Assembly: GCA_028287505.1 (NCBI GenBank)
Contig: JAQBPN010000104.1
Coordinates: forward strand, 1 to 56,186
Direction of reading: 5' to 3'
Length of the DNA stretch: 56,186 nt
Origin: Fibrobacterota bacterium
Lineage (GTDB): Bacteria; Fibrobacterota; Fibrobacteria; UBA11236
A program made the translations under genes and the position numbers. Positions 27,783-36,146 of the stretch are shown in pieces. Under the pieces are notes generated by a model, which saw only the letters and a program-made list of their open reading frames with translations, ran no database searches and had not been told where the DNA came from. Each line of letters begins with the position of its first letter. Within the stretch, counting starts at the first letter, position 1.

Positions 27783-28828
27783 CAGGATTCATCCGCCGCG
27801 AGCACAATCCGGAGGCTGTCCAGGGCGCTGCGCAGATGATTGCTCAGATCCAGATCCTCGCGGATGGACTTGAGGAAGAAGGTCTGCTCCCGATCGCACA
27901 ATTCCTGGTGGCCGGGCTCATCCGCCATGTCGATGTGCTGATCCGGCTCCACGAACTGGTTGTTGGCATCCAGTTTGGAGCGGTGCACCAACAGGGAGTT
28001 GGTCTTGGTGTGGCCGTCCACGTCGGCGGAATCGTCGCCGCTCTTGCCCCGGCCCACGATGCTGACGCATCCGCCCGGTCCGATCATATCCTTGATGAAG
28101 TAGCCGACCTTGCTCATCATGGGGCCCCAGCCGGCCTCGTACCAGCCTACCGAGCCGTCTTCGAACTTGATTTGCAGCTGGCCGTAATTGTACATGTCCT
28201 TGTCGATTTCCTCCGTGAGGCGCGCGCCGATGCAATGCACGCTCTTGGGCTTGGCGCCGGTGACCTGGCACATCAGGTCCACGTAATGCACGCCGCAGTC
28301 CACGATGGGGCTGATGGAGGACATGAGATTCTTGTGGGTTTCCCATTCGGGCCCGAAACTTTGCTGGTTCAGGTTCATGCGCATGACCATGGGCTTGCCC
28401 AGGGTCTTGCCGATTTCCACGAACTTGGCGTAGGCGGGATGATGGTGCAGGATGTACCCGACCACGAGTTTCTTGCCCATTTTATTGGCCAGGTTGATGA
28501 CCTTTTCCGCGTCGGCGACGGTTTCCGCTACCGGCTTTTCCAGGAACACGTGGGCGCCGGCCTCGAAGGACTTGATGGCGTATTCGGCATGGGTATCCGG
28601 GTAGGTATTGATGGATACCGCGTCCGGGCGGGTCTCCCGCAGGGCGGTTTCGAAATCCCCGAATTGGGCTATTTTGCCGCCGAGTTGGGCCGCCAGCTTT
28701 TCACGGCTTCCATCTCCGCGGCTGACCAGACCCACGACTTCGAAGCCGTCGAGCTTGTGGTATGCCCTGGCATGGGACCGGCCCATATGCCCGCAACCGA
28801 CCACCAAAACCCTGATATTCTTCGTCAT
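27755..28828 (-). CDS. Gfo/Idh/MocA family oxidoreductase
   Basis: This is a 357-residue NAD(P)-dependent sugar or cyclitol dehydrogenase-like enzyme. The N-terminal Rossmann fold carries VLVVGCGHMGRSHARAY. The family's EKP motif is present (HVFLEKPVAET, about residues 91-101), as is the substrate-side histidine region (SPIVDCGVHYVDLM, where DxGxHxxD holds the catalytic Asp and His). The substrate cannot be assigned, although families of this kind oxidise glucose, inositol or pseudoaminidated sugars. AAAGGG precedes the ATG. The 3' end is tandemly repeated downstream. It is divergent from the DUF5107/GH81 pair, so a role in the same carbohydrate pathway is plausible. Confidence 0.9.
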   Translation of the reverse strand: MTKNIRVLVVGCGHMGRSHARAYHKLDGFEVVGLVSRGDGSREKLAAQLGGKIAQFGDFETALRETRPDAVSINTYPDTHAEYAIKSFEAGAHVFLEKPVAETVADAEKVINLANKMGKKLVVGYILHHHPAYAKFVEIGKTLGKPMVMRMNLNQQSFGPEWETHKNLMSSISPIVDCGVHYVDLMCQVTGAKPKSVHCIGARLTEEIDKDMYNYGQLQIKFEDGSVGWYEAGWGPMMSKVGYFIKDMIGPGGCVSIVGRGKSGDDSADVDGHTKTNSLLVHRSKLDANNQFVEPDQHIDMADEPGHQELCDREQTFFLKSIREDLDLSNHLRSALDSLRIVLAADESWRTGKIVNL

Positions 28829-29122
28829 CTGATTACCCTTTTGCGGAACTTGCGGTAGCTTTCCCCGCCGGCATCATCGCCGCGGGGATCCCTTTCAAAG
28901 CTAGCCAGACCAGGGACTTGGGCAATACCATAATCGGCTTTGTTTTTAACCTTTATGATTACCGCCGGAAAGGGCCCAAAAACCCCGTTTTGCCCGATCC
29001 GATGGATTCCCGGGAACATTCACAACTGTGAACTCTTTCATCCCGGGGCCGGATTTCATCGTGTGCCCCACGCACCCCCGGATTATCATGAATCTACGGA
29101 CACGGTGGGGATCGGAGTTCGT

Positions 29123-30838
29123 ATGCCTGGTTCCGGTTTCCGCCGGGTTTCCGTCCTTGCGTCCATAGCCTCTGCCCTGGCATGTGTCCTGCCGGGTTAC
29201 GCCCAGGTCTCCCTCAAAGAGGGTACCTACGACTGGAAAACGTACGATATCGCCGAACGGGCCGACCACGGAGTGACCGGGCAGAACCTCGGCAAAACCG
29301 TCACGCGCCATTTCAATACCATCGTCCTGGAGAACGAATACCTCAAGGTCACCCTGCTTCCGGAATACGGGGCGCGGATCCTTTCCATCGTCTACAAACC
29401 CACGGGCCATGAGCAGTTGTTCCAGAATCCCCAGGGATTCGCCGACGGCATCGGCGCGGGCAGCTTCTATTACAACTGGCTGATGGTGCTGGGCGGCATA
29501 TTCCCCACCTTCCCCGAGCCCGAACACGGCAAGACCTATCTGCTCCCGTGGAAAAGCGAAATCGTTTCCAACACCGCGGAGAAGGCGTCCGTCGCCATGT
29601 CTCTCCAGGACAACATCGATTTCGCGGGCCGTCCCGGAAAATTCAACCTGGGGGTCACGGGCCTCACCTGCATTTCCACCGTCACCCTGGAAGCCGGGAA
29701 AGCCTCCGTGGAGATGAAGGTCCAGATGAAAAACGACAAGGCGCAATCGGTGCGCTACGAATACTGGACCTGCCACGCATTGGCGCCCGGTTCGGTTCCC
29801 GGGGACACCAAGGCGCCCAAGAGCACCGAGATCGTGGTACCCATCAGCCTGTACAGCGTCGGCTACGGTACGGACGGGATCGATAAAGCCGTGGCCGGCG
29901 GCAAGGAATACAAGAACCTGGCCTTCTTCAGGAATTGGAAGGCGGAAGGCATCGCGTATGCGGAGCCGGCCGTGACCAAGAAGTGGTGGGGCGTGCTGAA
30001 CCACGACAATGAAGAAGGCATCTTCCGCATCGTCGACGATCCCAAGCAGACGCCGGGACTGAAATTCTGGACCTGGGGATATCGGGACAGTTATCCGTTG
30101 CCGGCCCGCGAACGCCAGTTCATCGAACTGTGGGCCGGGGCCGGACACCAGTTCTTCTCGCCCATCCAGATCGCGGCCAATACCGTCAAGACCTTTGCCG
30201 AGACCTACATCCCCACCGCCGGACTCAAGGCGGTCTCCTTCGCCAATGAGAATGCCCTGGTGTCCATGCAGACGGACAAAGCCGCCTACGACGGGGCTTC
30301 CGACAAGAACCTGACCGTCTCCGTGGACGTGGTTTCCGCCACCCCCGGCCAGCCAGTACGCGCCCGGCTTTCGGGCGGCGTCACCGGGGACCGTATCCTC
30401 CTGGATACCCTGATCACGCCGGACCCCAAGGATGCGTCGCATATCCGTATGACGCGCCCGCTTTCCGCCATCGGGCCCGGAAACCAGACCGTGGGCCTGA
30501 AACTGGAAAACGCACAAGGGGTAAGCCTCCTGGAGACCGGTGCGGCCATCACCGTCAGCAACGTGGTCCTGTCCGCAACGCCCCGTGCCGCCGACCGCGG
30601 CCCGCTCTACGCGGTGCGGGCCGTTCCCGGAATGGGCTGGACGGTGGAACTGCCGGACGCGAAGCCGCGGACTTTCGGGATCTACGATCTCCGTTCCAGG
30701 CTGTTGTTCGAAACCACTTTGTCGGGCGCGACCACCTACCGGATTCCCGGACGGGCGGAAGACGGGTGGCTGGGAGCCAGGATCGGGGAAGCGGGGCGAT
30801 CCCGATGGCTGCCGTTGCGACCCGCGCGCGGGAATTGA
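29123..30838 (+). CDS. secreted DUF5107 protein
   Basis: The 571-residue protein has a signal sequence (VLASIASALACVLPGYAQ). A galactose-mutarotase-like DUF5107 domain (about 25-330) begins FNTIVLENEYLKVTLLPEYG and includes GGIFPTFPEPEHGKTYLLPW. DUF5107 proteins are linked to carbohydrate processing but have no firmly assigned activity. Residues about 375-490 may form an Ig-like linker. The last 85 residues (WTVELPDAKPRTFGIYDLRS) resemble a C-terminal sorting tail. I chose ATG 29123 because the signal peptide starts there and CGGAG is upstream; the frame is open to 28940. The GH81 gene begins four bases after the stop, so the two form an operon for beta-glucan breakdown. Confidence 0.8.
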   Translation: MPGSGFRRVSVLASIASALACVLPGYAQVSLKEGTYDWKTYDIAERADHGVTGQNLGKTVTRHFNTIVLENEYLKVTLLPEYGARILSIVYKPTGHEQLFQNPQGFADGIGAGSFYYNWLMVLGGIFPTFPEPEHGKTYLLPWKSEIVSNTAEKASVAMSLQDNIDFAGRPGKFNLGVTGLTCISTVTLEAGKASVEMKVQMKNDKAQSVRYEYWTCHALAPGSVPGDTKAPKSTEIVVPISLYSVGYGTDGIDKAVAGGKEYKNLAFFRNWKAEGIAYAEPAVTKKWWGVLNHDNEEGIFRIVDDPKQTPGLKFWTWGYRDSYPLPARERQFIELWAGAGHQFFSPIQIAANTVKTFAETYIPTAGLKAVSFANENALVSMQTDKAAYDGASDKNLTVSVDVVSATPGQPVRARLSGGVTGDRILLDTLITPDPKDASHIRMTRPLSAIGPGNQTVGLKLENAQGVSLLETGAAITVSNVVLSATPRAADRGPLYAVRAVPGMGWTVELPDAKPRTFGIYDLRSRLLFETTLSGATTYRIPGRAEDGWLGARIGEAGRSRWLPLRPARGN

Positions 30839-30841
30839 TCA

Positions 30842-33229
30842 ATGTCCGTCCGCCTCCCCATCCTGTTGCTTGCGCTCCTTCCCGCCCTCACGGCGGCGCA
30901 AGTCACGGTGGGGGCGGGTTCATACCAGAACTCCGGGGGATTCGCCATCCCGGGGGGTACCGTATGGGTTACTGACGATTTCAAGCAGACTCCCAAGTCG
31001 GCCCAATGGTGGGCCACCCTCATCACCACCCAGTTCTCCGGCGAGTTGTACGCCCACCCGCTTTCCTTCAAGGCCGTGGCCAAAGGGCTGGAAGTGGGTT
31101 ATCCCGGAGCGGCCGCGGGCGACGGAAGCGGCTTCACCTCCGGCCACAAGGCGGCCTTGACCGTGGGCGTGGCGGGCATGAACGCGGACGCCGCGCGCGT
31201 CGCATCCTACTCCCATTGGGCCGTGACCGCCCGCTGGAAAGACGGAACCAAGGTGTTGGAAGCCACCATGGGCCACGGCCTGCCTTTCGCCTATTTCAAG
31301 ATCACGGGAGGGGACGCCTCCGTCACCTGCAACGGAACGATCTGGTACAACCAGGCCGGTACCTTGGGCGTGACCGTGGGGGACAAACACTTCGGCATCT
31401 TCGCGCCCACGGGATCGGTGTGGAGCGGAACCGGAACGGCGACGTCCTCGCTGAACGGCAAGGACTATCTGTCGGTGGCGGTATTGCCGGACAACACGCC
31501 GGAGACCCTGGCCTTCTTCCGCCGATACGCATTCGCCCACGTGCGCAAGACCGTGGTTTCCTGGGACTACCAGGAGGCCACGGCCCGGCTGGTCTCCACC
31601 TATTCCGTGGAAACGGACGTGAAGGAAGGCGCGGAGACGGGAACCGTGTTCGCTCTCTTCCGTCATCAATGGCCGGAGGCGGCCTCTCCCTTGACCGCGT
31701 ATTCCTACAAAAGCGCGCGCGGGGAAATGAAGGTGGCCGCGGGCCCATCATTTTCCACCGCCATGATCTTCAACGGGATCCTGCCCGCCATGCCCAACCT
31801 GGGAAGCGATCCGGAAAAATTGAAATCCCTGATCGCCAGCGCCGGAGGCGGCGTGGCCGGCGGCGACTCCTACAACAGCGGCAAGTCCATGGGCAAACTG
31901 GCCGCCCTGGCCCAAATCGCCGAGTTCGCGGGCAATACGGCCAAGCGGGATGCCATCGTGAAGTCCCTGGAGGCGGGCCTGGAAAGCTGGCTCACGGCCG
32001 GGGGCGGACAGCAACTCTGCTACAGCAAGACCTGGGGGGCCTTGATAGGTTATCCGGCTTCCTTCGGATCGGATACGCGCCTTTCCGATCACCATTTCCA
32101 TTTCGGGTATTGGATCATGGCCGCCGGCATCGTGGCGCAATGGGATCCCGCGTGGGCCAAAAAGGAGAAGTGGGGCGGCATGGTGGAGATGTTGATCCGG
32201 GAGGTGAACTCCCGGGACGACAATGATCCTTTGTTCGGCCGCTTCCGGTATTTCGACGCCTATGAAGGGCACGGTTGGGCGGACGGCGTGGGGTTCGATC
32301 GCGGCAACAACCAGGAGTCCTCTTCGGAATCGATGAACTGCAACGCGGGCATCATCCTGTGGGGCATCAACACGGGAAACAAGGCGGTACGCGACCTGGG
32401 GATATTCATGTACGTCAACGAAGCCCGTGCCATAGAGCAGTATTGGTGGGACGTGGACAAGGCGGTCTTCCCCGCGGGGTTCGGCCACAATGCCGTGGGC
32501 ATGGTCTGGACCAATGGCGGAGCCTACACCACCTGGTTTTCCGGGGATCGCTCCGCCATCCATGGCATCAACTTCCTTCCCATCACCGCGGGAAGCCTGT
32601 ACCTGGGACGCCATCCGGACCATGTGCTCAAAAATTACCAGGAAGGTTTCAGCGGCGGCTGGTCGGACCTGTTCTATGAATACCTGGCATTCGCCGATCC
32701 CGAACAGGCCGTGGCCAAGTACGGCGGCGGCGTGGGTTCCGAGGCCGGGGAGTCCCAGGCCCATACCTACCAGCATCTGAAAAGCCTGCAGGCGGTGGGC
32801 AGGCTGAATACGCAAATCGGCGGCAGCATTCCGTCCTTCGCGGTATTCGACAAGGCCTCCGCTCCCGGCGGCACGGCCGGCCTGCGGACCTACACGGCTT
32901 TCAATCCGGACGATGCCGCCGCCACGGTGACCTTCACCGACGGATTTTCCATGGAGGTCCCGGCCCACACCCAGATCAGCAAGCAGGGGCCGGTAAAGCC
33001 CATCGCCGTGCTGGCTCGCGGGAGGCATTTGCGAGCGGGTCCGCCGGCGGTCTGGAACGGCATCGCGGATCCCTACGGTCTGTTCCGGCAACCCCGGTTC
33101 CCGCTTTACGATGCGGGAGGAAGGCGCGCTTCGGGAGGGAGTAACCCGGACGCTACTGAGCCGGCCGCGGGTCGGTTGCGCATGCCCGGACACGGGGGAA
33201 TCTATCTGTCCGGTCCCGAAGGGAATTGA
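30842..33229 (+). CDS. GH81 endo-beta-1,3-glucanase
   Basis: This 795-residue secreted enzyme would hydrolyse beta-1,3-glucans such as laminarin, curdlan or fungal/algal wall glucan. A signal peptide (LPILLLALLPALTAAQ) is followed by the GH81 catalytic module over about residues 25-680. Diagnostic blocks are SDHHFHFGYWIMAAG (the catalytic Asp region), YEGHGWADG and GNNQESSSESMNC, where the glutamates include the catalytic pair. Residues about 710-795 (PRFPLYDAGGRRASGG) are a tail like those on the neighbouring secreted proteins. It starts four bases after the DUF5107 stop. The length is typical of the family. Confidence 0.93.
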   Translation: MSVRLPILLLALLPALTAAQVTVGAGSYQNSGGFAIPGGTVWVTDDFKQTPKSAQWWATLITTQFSGELYAHPLSFKAVAKGLEVGYPGAAAGDGSGFTSGHKAALTVGVAGMNADAARVASYSHWAVTARWKDGTKVLEATMGHGLPFAYFKITGGDASVTCNGTIWYNQAGTLGVTVGDKHFGIFAPTGSVWSGTGTATSSLNGKDYLSVAVLPDNTPETLAFFRRYAFAHVRKTVVSWDYQEATARLVSTYSVETDVKEGAETGTVFALFRHQWPEAASPLTAYSYKSARGEMKVAAGPSFSTAMIFNGILPAMPNLGSDPEKLKSLIASAGGGVAGGDSYNSGKSMGKLAALAQIAEFAGNTAKRDAIVKSLEAGLESWLTAGGGQQLCYSKTWGALIGYPASFGSDTRLSDHHFHFGYWIMAAGIVAQWDPAWAKKEKWGGMVEMLIREVNSRDDNDPLFGRFRYFDAYEGHGWADGVGFDRGNNQESSSESMNCNAGIILWGINTGNKAVRDLGIFMYVNEARAIEQYWWDVDKAVFPAGFGHNAVGMVWTNGGAYTTWFSGDRSAIHGINFLPITAGSLYLGRHPDHVLKNYQEGFSGGWSDLFYEYLAFADPEQAVAKYGGGVGSEAGESQAHTYQHLKSLQAVGRLNTQIGGSIPSFAVFDKASAPGGTAGLRTYTAFNPDDAAATVTFTDGFSMEVPAHTQISKQGPVKPIAVLARGRHLRAGPPAVWNGIADPYGLFRQPRFPLYDAGGRRASGGSNPDATEPAAGRLRMPGHGGIYLSGPEGN

Positions 33230-33670
33230 CCATTGCCTTATCGGAAGGCTTCGCTTCGGGAATGCGGGACGGCGATCGGGATGCATTGTCAAAACCGCTT
33301 ATGTATTTACCATTAACGATTATGCCCCCCCTAAGGTAACTCGCAAGATACGTTACGCAATTGTTAACCATGGTCGCGCTATTGTTTGAATGTGTTAGAA
33401 TAAGGGCGCGGCGCCCGACGGTCAAATAATTTTAAATTCCCAAAATCGGATTTTTTGGGAAACCCCGTTCCGACCGCGCAATCGTGCGTGCGGCGAGCAT
33501 GCAAACCGCAAAAACGCAATGGCTGCGGGCGCAAAATCGCATCCGGCGCGCATTCGGCGCGGGGAAAAGCCTGCGATCTCCCGCATATCCCGCCTTACGC
33601 GCATGTCAAGGTTGCCTGCGCCCCGGCCGCATTTCCCGGTTGGCCGTGATTTTGCTTCTCATCGGAAAGC
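33230..33670. other. intergenic region between GH81 and pfkA
   Basis: No gene is supported. The first half is AT-rich and holds a hairpin TTCCCAAAA (33437-33445) / TTTTGGGAA (33453-33461) that could end the GH81 transcript, and a GGGCGC-GGCGCCC element near 33405-33417. The second half (33470-33660) is GC-rich and reads through in several frames without codon bias. A promoter for pfkA is expected here, but no clear -35/-10 pair was found. Confidence 0.4.
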
Positions 33671-34654
33671 ATGAAGAGGAAGTTCGCGGTACTGACAAGC
33701 GGCGGCGACGCTCCCGGGATGAACGCCGCCATCCGGAGCATCGTCCGGGTGGCATGCTCCATGGGCCACGAGGTGTGGGGCGTGCACAGGGGCTACCAAG
33801 GGCTCCTGGCGGGCGACTTCCGCCCCATGGGACCGCGGGATGTTTCCCAAATCCTGGAAAAGGGAGGGACCGTCCTCCGCACTGCGCGCAGCCAGGACTT
33901 CCGCACGGAGGTGGGGCTCTTGATGGCCACGGCCGCGCTGGAACGCCAGGGGGTGGATACGCTCTTCGCCATCGGCGGGGACGGCACCTTGCGCGGCTGC
34001 GAGGAACTCGGGAAACACTGGGGCGGGCAAATCCTGGCGCTGCCCGGAACCATCGACAACGATCTCTGGGGCACGGACTTCACCATCGGATTCGATACAG
34101 CGGTCAACACCGCTTTGGGCGCCATCGAGAAGATCCGCGACACCGCGGATTCCCACGAACGTTTTTTCCTGGTGGAAGTGATGGGCCGGCACGCCGGCTT
34201 CATCGCTCTGGAGGTGGCGATCACCTGCGGCGCCGAGGATTTCCTGGTCCCGGAGGTCCCTTTCGACCTCAAGACCCTGTGCGACAAACTGCACGAGGGC
34301 AAGGCCCTGGGAAAGACCGGCAGCATGCTGGTGGTGGCGGAAGGCGCCTACCCGGGCGGCGTCCATGCCTTGGCCCTGGAGATGGCCAAGTTGAACGGGG
34401 ATGAATTCCGCATCTGCGTATTGGGCCACGTGCAAAGGGGCGGATCCCCCACGGCGGCGGACCGGCTTCTCGCCACGCGGCTCGGAGCCTATGCGGTGGA
34501 AGCCGCTTTGGCCGGAGAACGAGGCAAGATGATCGGGGAAAGCGCGGGCCGTCCCGTCCTGGTGGACCTGGTCCAGACCTTTACGCAAAAAAAACTGCTC
34601 GATCCCTGGACCATCCGGATGGCGCCCTGCCTGTCCCTGGCGGGAGCGCCCTGA
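33671..34654 (+). CDS. pfkA: 6-phosphofructokinase
   Basis: This 327-residue glycolytic enzyme phosphorylates fructose-6-phosphate at C1. The N-terminal VLTSGGDAPGMNAAIR forms the phosphate-binding loop. FAIGGDGTLRG has the GGDGT form, and LPGTIDNDLWGTDFTIGFDTA supplies the catalytic Asp. PGTIDND (rather than PKTIDND) and GGDGT (rather than GGDDT) indicate the ATP-dependent class, not the pyrophosphate-dependent one. The VMGRHAGF and LGHVQRGGSP motifs are intact. It receives fructose-6-phosphate from the NagB step and links the sugar genes of the window to glycolysis. Confidence 0.95.
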   Translation: MKRKFAVLTSGGDAPGMNAAIRSIVRVACSMGHEVWGVHRGYQGLLAGDFRPMGPRDVSQILEKGGTVLRTARSQDFRTEVGLLMATAALERQGVDTLFAIGGDGTLRGCEELGKHWGGQILALPGTIDNDLWGTDFTIGFDTAVNTALGAIEKIRDTADSHERFFLVEVMGRHAGFIALEVAITCGAEDFLVPEVPFDLKTLCDKLHEGKALGKTGSMLVVAEGAYPGGVHALALEMAKLNGDEFRICVLGHVQRGGSPTAADRLLATRLGAYAVEAALAGERGKMIGESAGRPVLVDLVQTFTQKKLLDPWTIRMAPCLSLAGAP

Positions 34655-35069
34655 TGGGCCGGGTCTGAGCCTCGAAATGGGCAAGGAGGCGGTACCTGCG
34701 CAAGGTTCCGTGCCCCACGCGGCGCCTTCCGGCCCGCCTCTTTGCTTCCCGCTTTCCTCCATTCCCGCGTTAACGCCTTGGAGGCGGTAACACACCCGCT
34801 ACCCCGGTTCCGCAAAATGCCTTGCGTCACCCTCCTCCGGGGCTCGATCCATTGCGGCCTGGTCCCCAAGTTAGCCCCCTTGGACTAAAAAACCTCAACG
34901 GGAGGATTGGTTACGACCCTCAAAATTCAGAGATATTTTCAAAAAGGTTGTCATTTACGATTAACTATTTAACACATTCGACTGTTTTCTTTCGAAAGGG
35001 GTGAGAAGAAATAAGTTTTGCCGGTAAGAGAATATGAAAATCGTAACCGACATCATGACGAGGAATCGA
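34655..35069. other. intergenic region with inverted repeats after pfkA
   Basis: No gene seen. Two inverted repeats are clear: GCAAGGAGGCGG (34681-34692) with CCGCCTCTTTGC (34734-34745), and the compact hairpin GTTA-a-CGCCT-tgg-AGGCG-g-TAAC (34769-34791). Neither is followed by a T tract, so they may be imperfect terminators, operators or attenuators. The segment 34900-35030 is AT-rich and probably contains the promoter of the downstream lipoprotein. Confidence 0.5.
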
Positions 35070-35585
35070 ATGACCAACATCCGTGGGGAATTCATACGTA
35101 AAGCGATTTTGCAACTGGCGATAGCGGCCATGGCCGCATTTTTCACGACCGGCTGCATGAACGATGAGGATCCGGCCGCGCCCACCGCCCAGGCCGATTC
35201 AGCCAATATGGAACAGAAACTGGCCTTCAAAGCCGGCCAGGACCTCTGGAAGGAATCCCGACCCCCCGCCTACAGCTATCAGCTGAGCCGGAACTGTTTC
35301 TGCTTCCCGTACGGATGGATGGAAATCTTCGTGGACGGGGACCAGGTGGTCAAGGTGGATACCATCCCGGGAGTCGAAGGACCGTATGACCTGGAATCCT
35401 TCGATAAAGCGCCGAGCGTGGAAGAAGTGTTCAAGCAGATCGAGGGTTATCTCAACAATCCCGAATACGAAGTGACCGCCTCCTACGACGACAAACTGGG
35501 ATACCCCACATCGGTGAAAATCCATCACCTCATCGGCTACAACGACGAGGACGCCGAGTTCCAGATAGCCAGTCTGCGCCCCTAG
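35070..35585 (+). CDS. DUF6174-like lipoprotein
   Basis: This 171-residue lipoprotein has the signal KAILQLAIAAMAAFFTTGC, lipidated at the final cysteine. The mature domain has the pattern YSYQLSRNCFCFP, then IFVDGDQVVKVD, then VEEVFKQIEGYL, and ends GYPTSVKIHHLIGYNDEDAEF. This matches what I recall of DUF6174, a small periplasmic family of unknown function. The ATG at 35070 follows GAGGAA; a second in-frame ATG at 35034 lacks a ribosome site and would disrupt the signal. It stands alone between intergenic stretches of more than 400 bases. Confidence 0.75.
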   Translation: MTNIRGEFIRKAILQLAIAAMAAFFTTGCMNDEDPAAPTAQADSANMEQKLAFKAGQDLWKESRPPAYSYQLSRNCFCFPYGWMEIFVDGDQVVKVDTIPGVEGPYDLESFDKAPSVEEVFKQIEGYLNNPEYEVTASYDDKLGYPTSVKIHHLIGYNDEDAEFQIASLRP

Positions 35586-35825
35586 CGGACTCCGCGCCCA
35601 CAATCCGGGAATGGGGAGCGCACCGCTCTCATTCCCACCCGACACCAGTCACTTTCAAGTTACCCCTCCCCGAGCCCGGCCTTTCATGGCCGGAGTGTGA
35701 ATGTTCGTGCCCGATCCGAACAGGGGAAACCACGTTCTCTCTGGAAAAAAATTTATTTTCCTTGTTTTTTGAGTCAATTTTGATGATTTTAAACACTAGC
35801 CAGCATATGGATGTAGTAGTATATT

Positions 35826-35926
35826 GAATCCCATCATTCCGAAGGGAACCACTCCAGCGAAGCCGACGAACGGTGCCACCGCTGGGATTCCCGCTAGGCG
35901 GGCCGTCCCGAAGCCAGGTAACCTGG
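35826..35926 (+). promoter_or_regulatory. structured 5' leader of the porin-ABC operon (candidate riboswitch or attenuator)
   Basis: An 8-base stem GAATCCCA (35826-35833) / TGGGATTC (35883-35890) encloses two small hairpins: TTCC-GAAG-GGAA near 35837-35848 and CCG-ACGAA-CGG near 35863-35873. A competing fold pairs GGGAA (35844-35848) with TTCCC (35888-35892) and CCAGCG (35854-35859) with CGCTGG (35880-35885). Next come CCCGC-TAG-GCGGG (35890-35902) and the palindrome CCAGGT-A-ACCTGG (35914-35926). Mutually exclusive stems are typical of riboswitches. I could not match a known class. There is no gene in 35586-36146. Confidence 0.5.
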
Positions 35927-35940
35927 TTGATACGGTACCG

Positions 35941-36038
35941 CCGGACGTCCGGACCACCGGAGTTCCCTGAAAGCAAAGCTGCGGCTCCCGGACATCCGGA
36001 ATCGGCCTCAGACCAATCGGACCCACCGGACAACCGGA
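35941..36038 (+). repeat. array of CCGGAC-NN-CCGGA boxes
   Basis: CCGGA occurs seven times: at 35941, 35949, 35957, 35988, 35996, 36026 and 36034. These form four copies of CCGGAC-NN-CCGGA with a fixed 8-base step (35941-35953, 35949-35961, 35988-36000, 36026-36038). The first contains the palindrome CCGGACGTCCGG. They lie between the structured leader and the porin start, so they may bind a regulator as DNA or RNA. Confidence 0.75.
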
Positions 36039-36146
36039 ACCTCCCGAAAAAAATGCCGCGGACCCTCCGGGTCTTCAGCGATTCCTACCAGAACCCCTGG
36101 CGGATTCAAGCACGTTCCCATCCAAACCTTACCAAGGAGTTGTCCC

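Noticed and set aside
33484-34404. Plus-strand frame overlapping pfkA in another phase
   Set aside because: The product is Arg/Gly/Pro-rich with no motif, and pfkA in the other frame is unmistakable.
35890-35940. Cobalamin riboswitch reading of the porin leader (AAGCCAGG..ACCTGG resembling the B12 box)
   Set aside because: Only part of the B12 box matches, with three differences, and the upstream core of the class (GGGAA, then GGTG with AA-TCC, then the CCCGC region) is not present in the right order or spacing. I keep it only as an unassigned structured leader.
35890-35940. Guanidine-I riboswitch in the same leader
   Set aside because: CTAGG and ACGG fragments occur, but the CCGAGAG and GGGATAAAAGCCC-type segments are missing.
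35629-36033. Minus-strand frame of 134 codons in the porin leader
   Set aside because: No signal, domain or ribosome site; it would use the structured leader as coding sequence.
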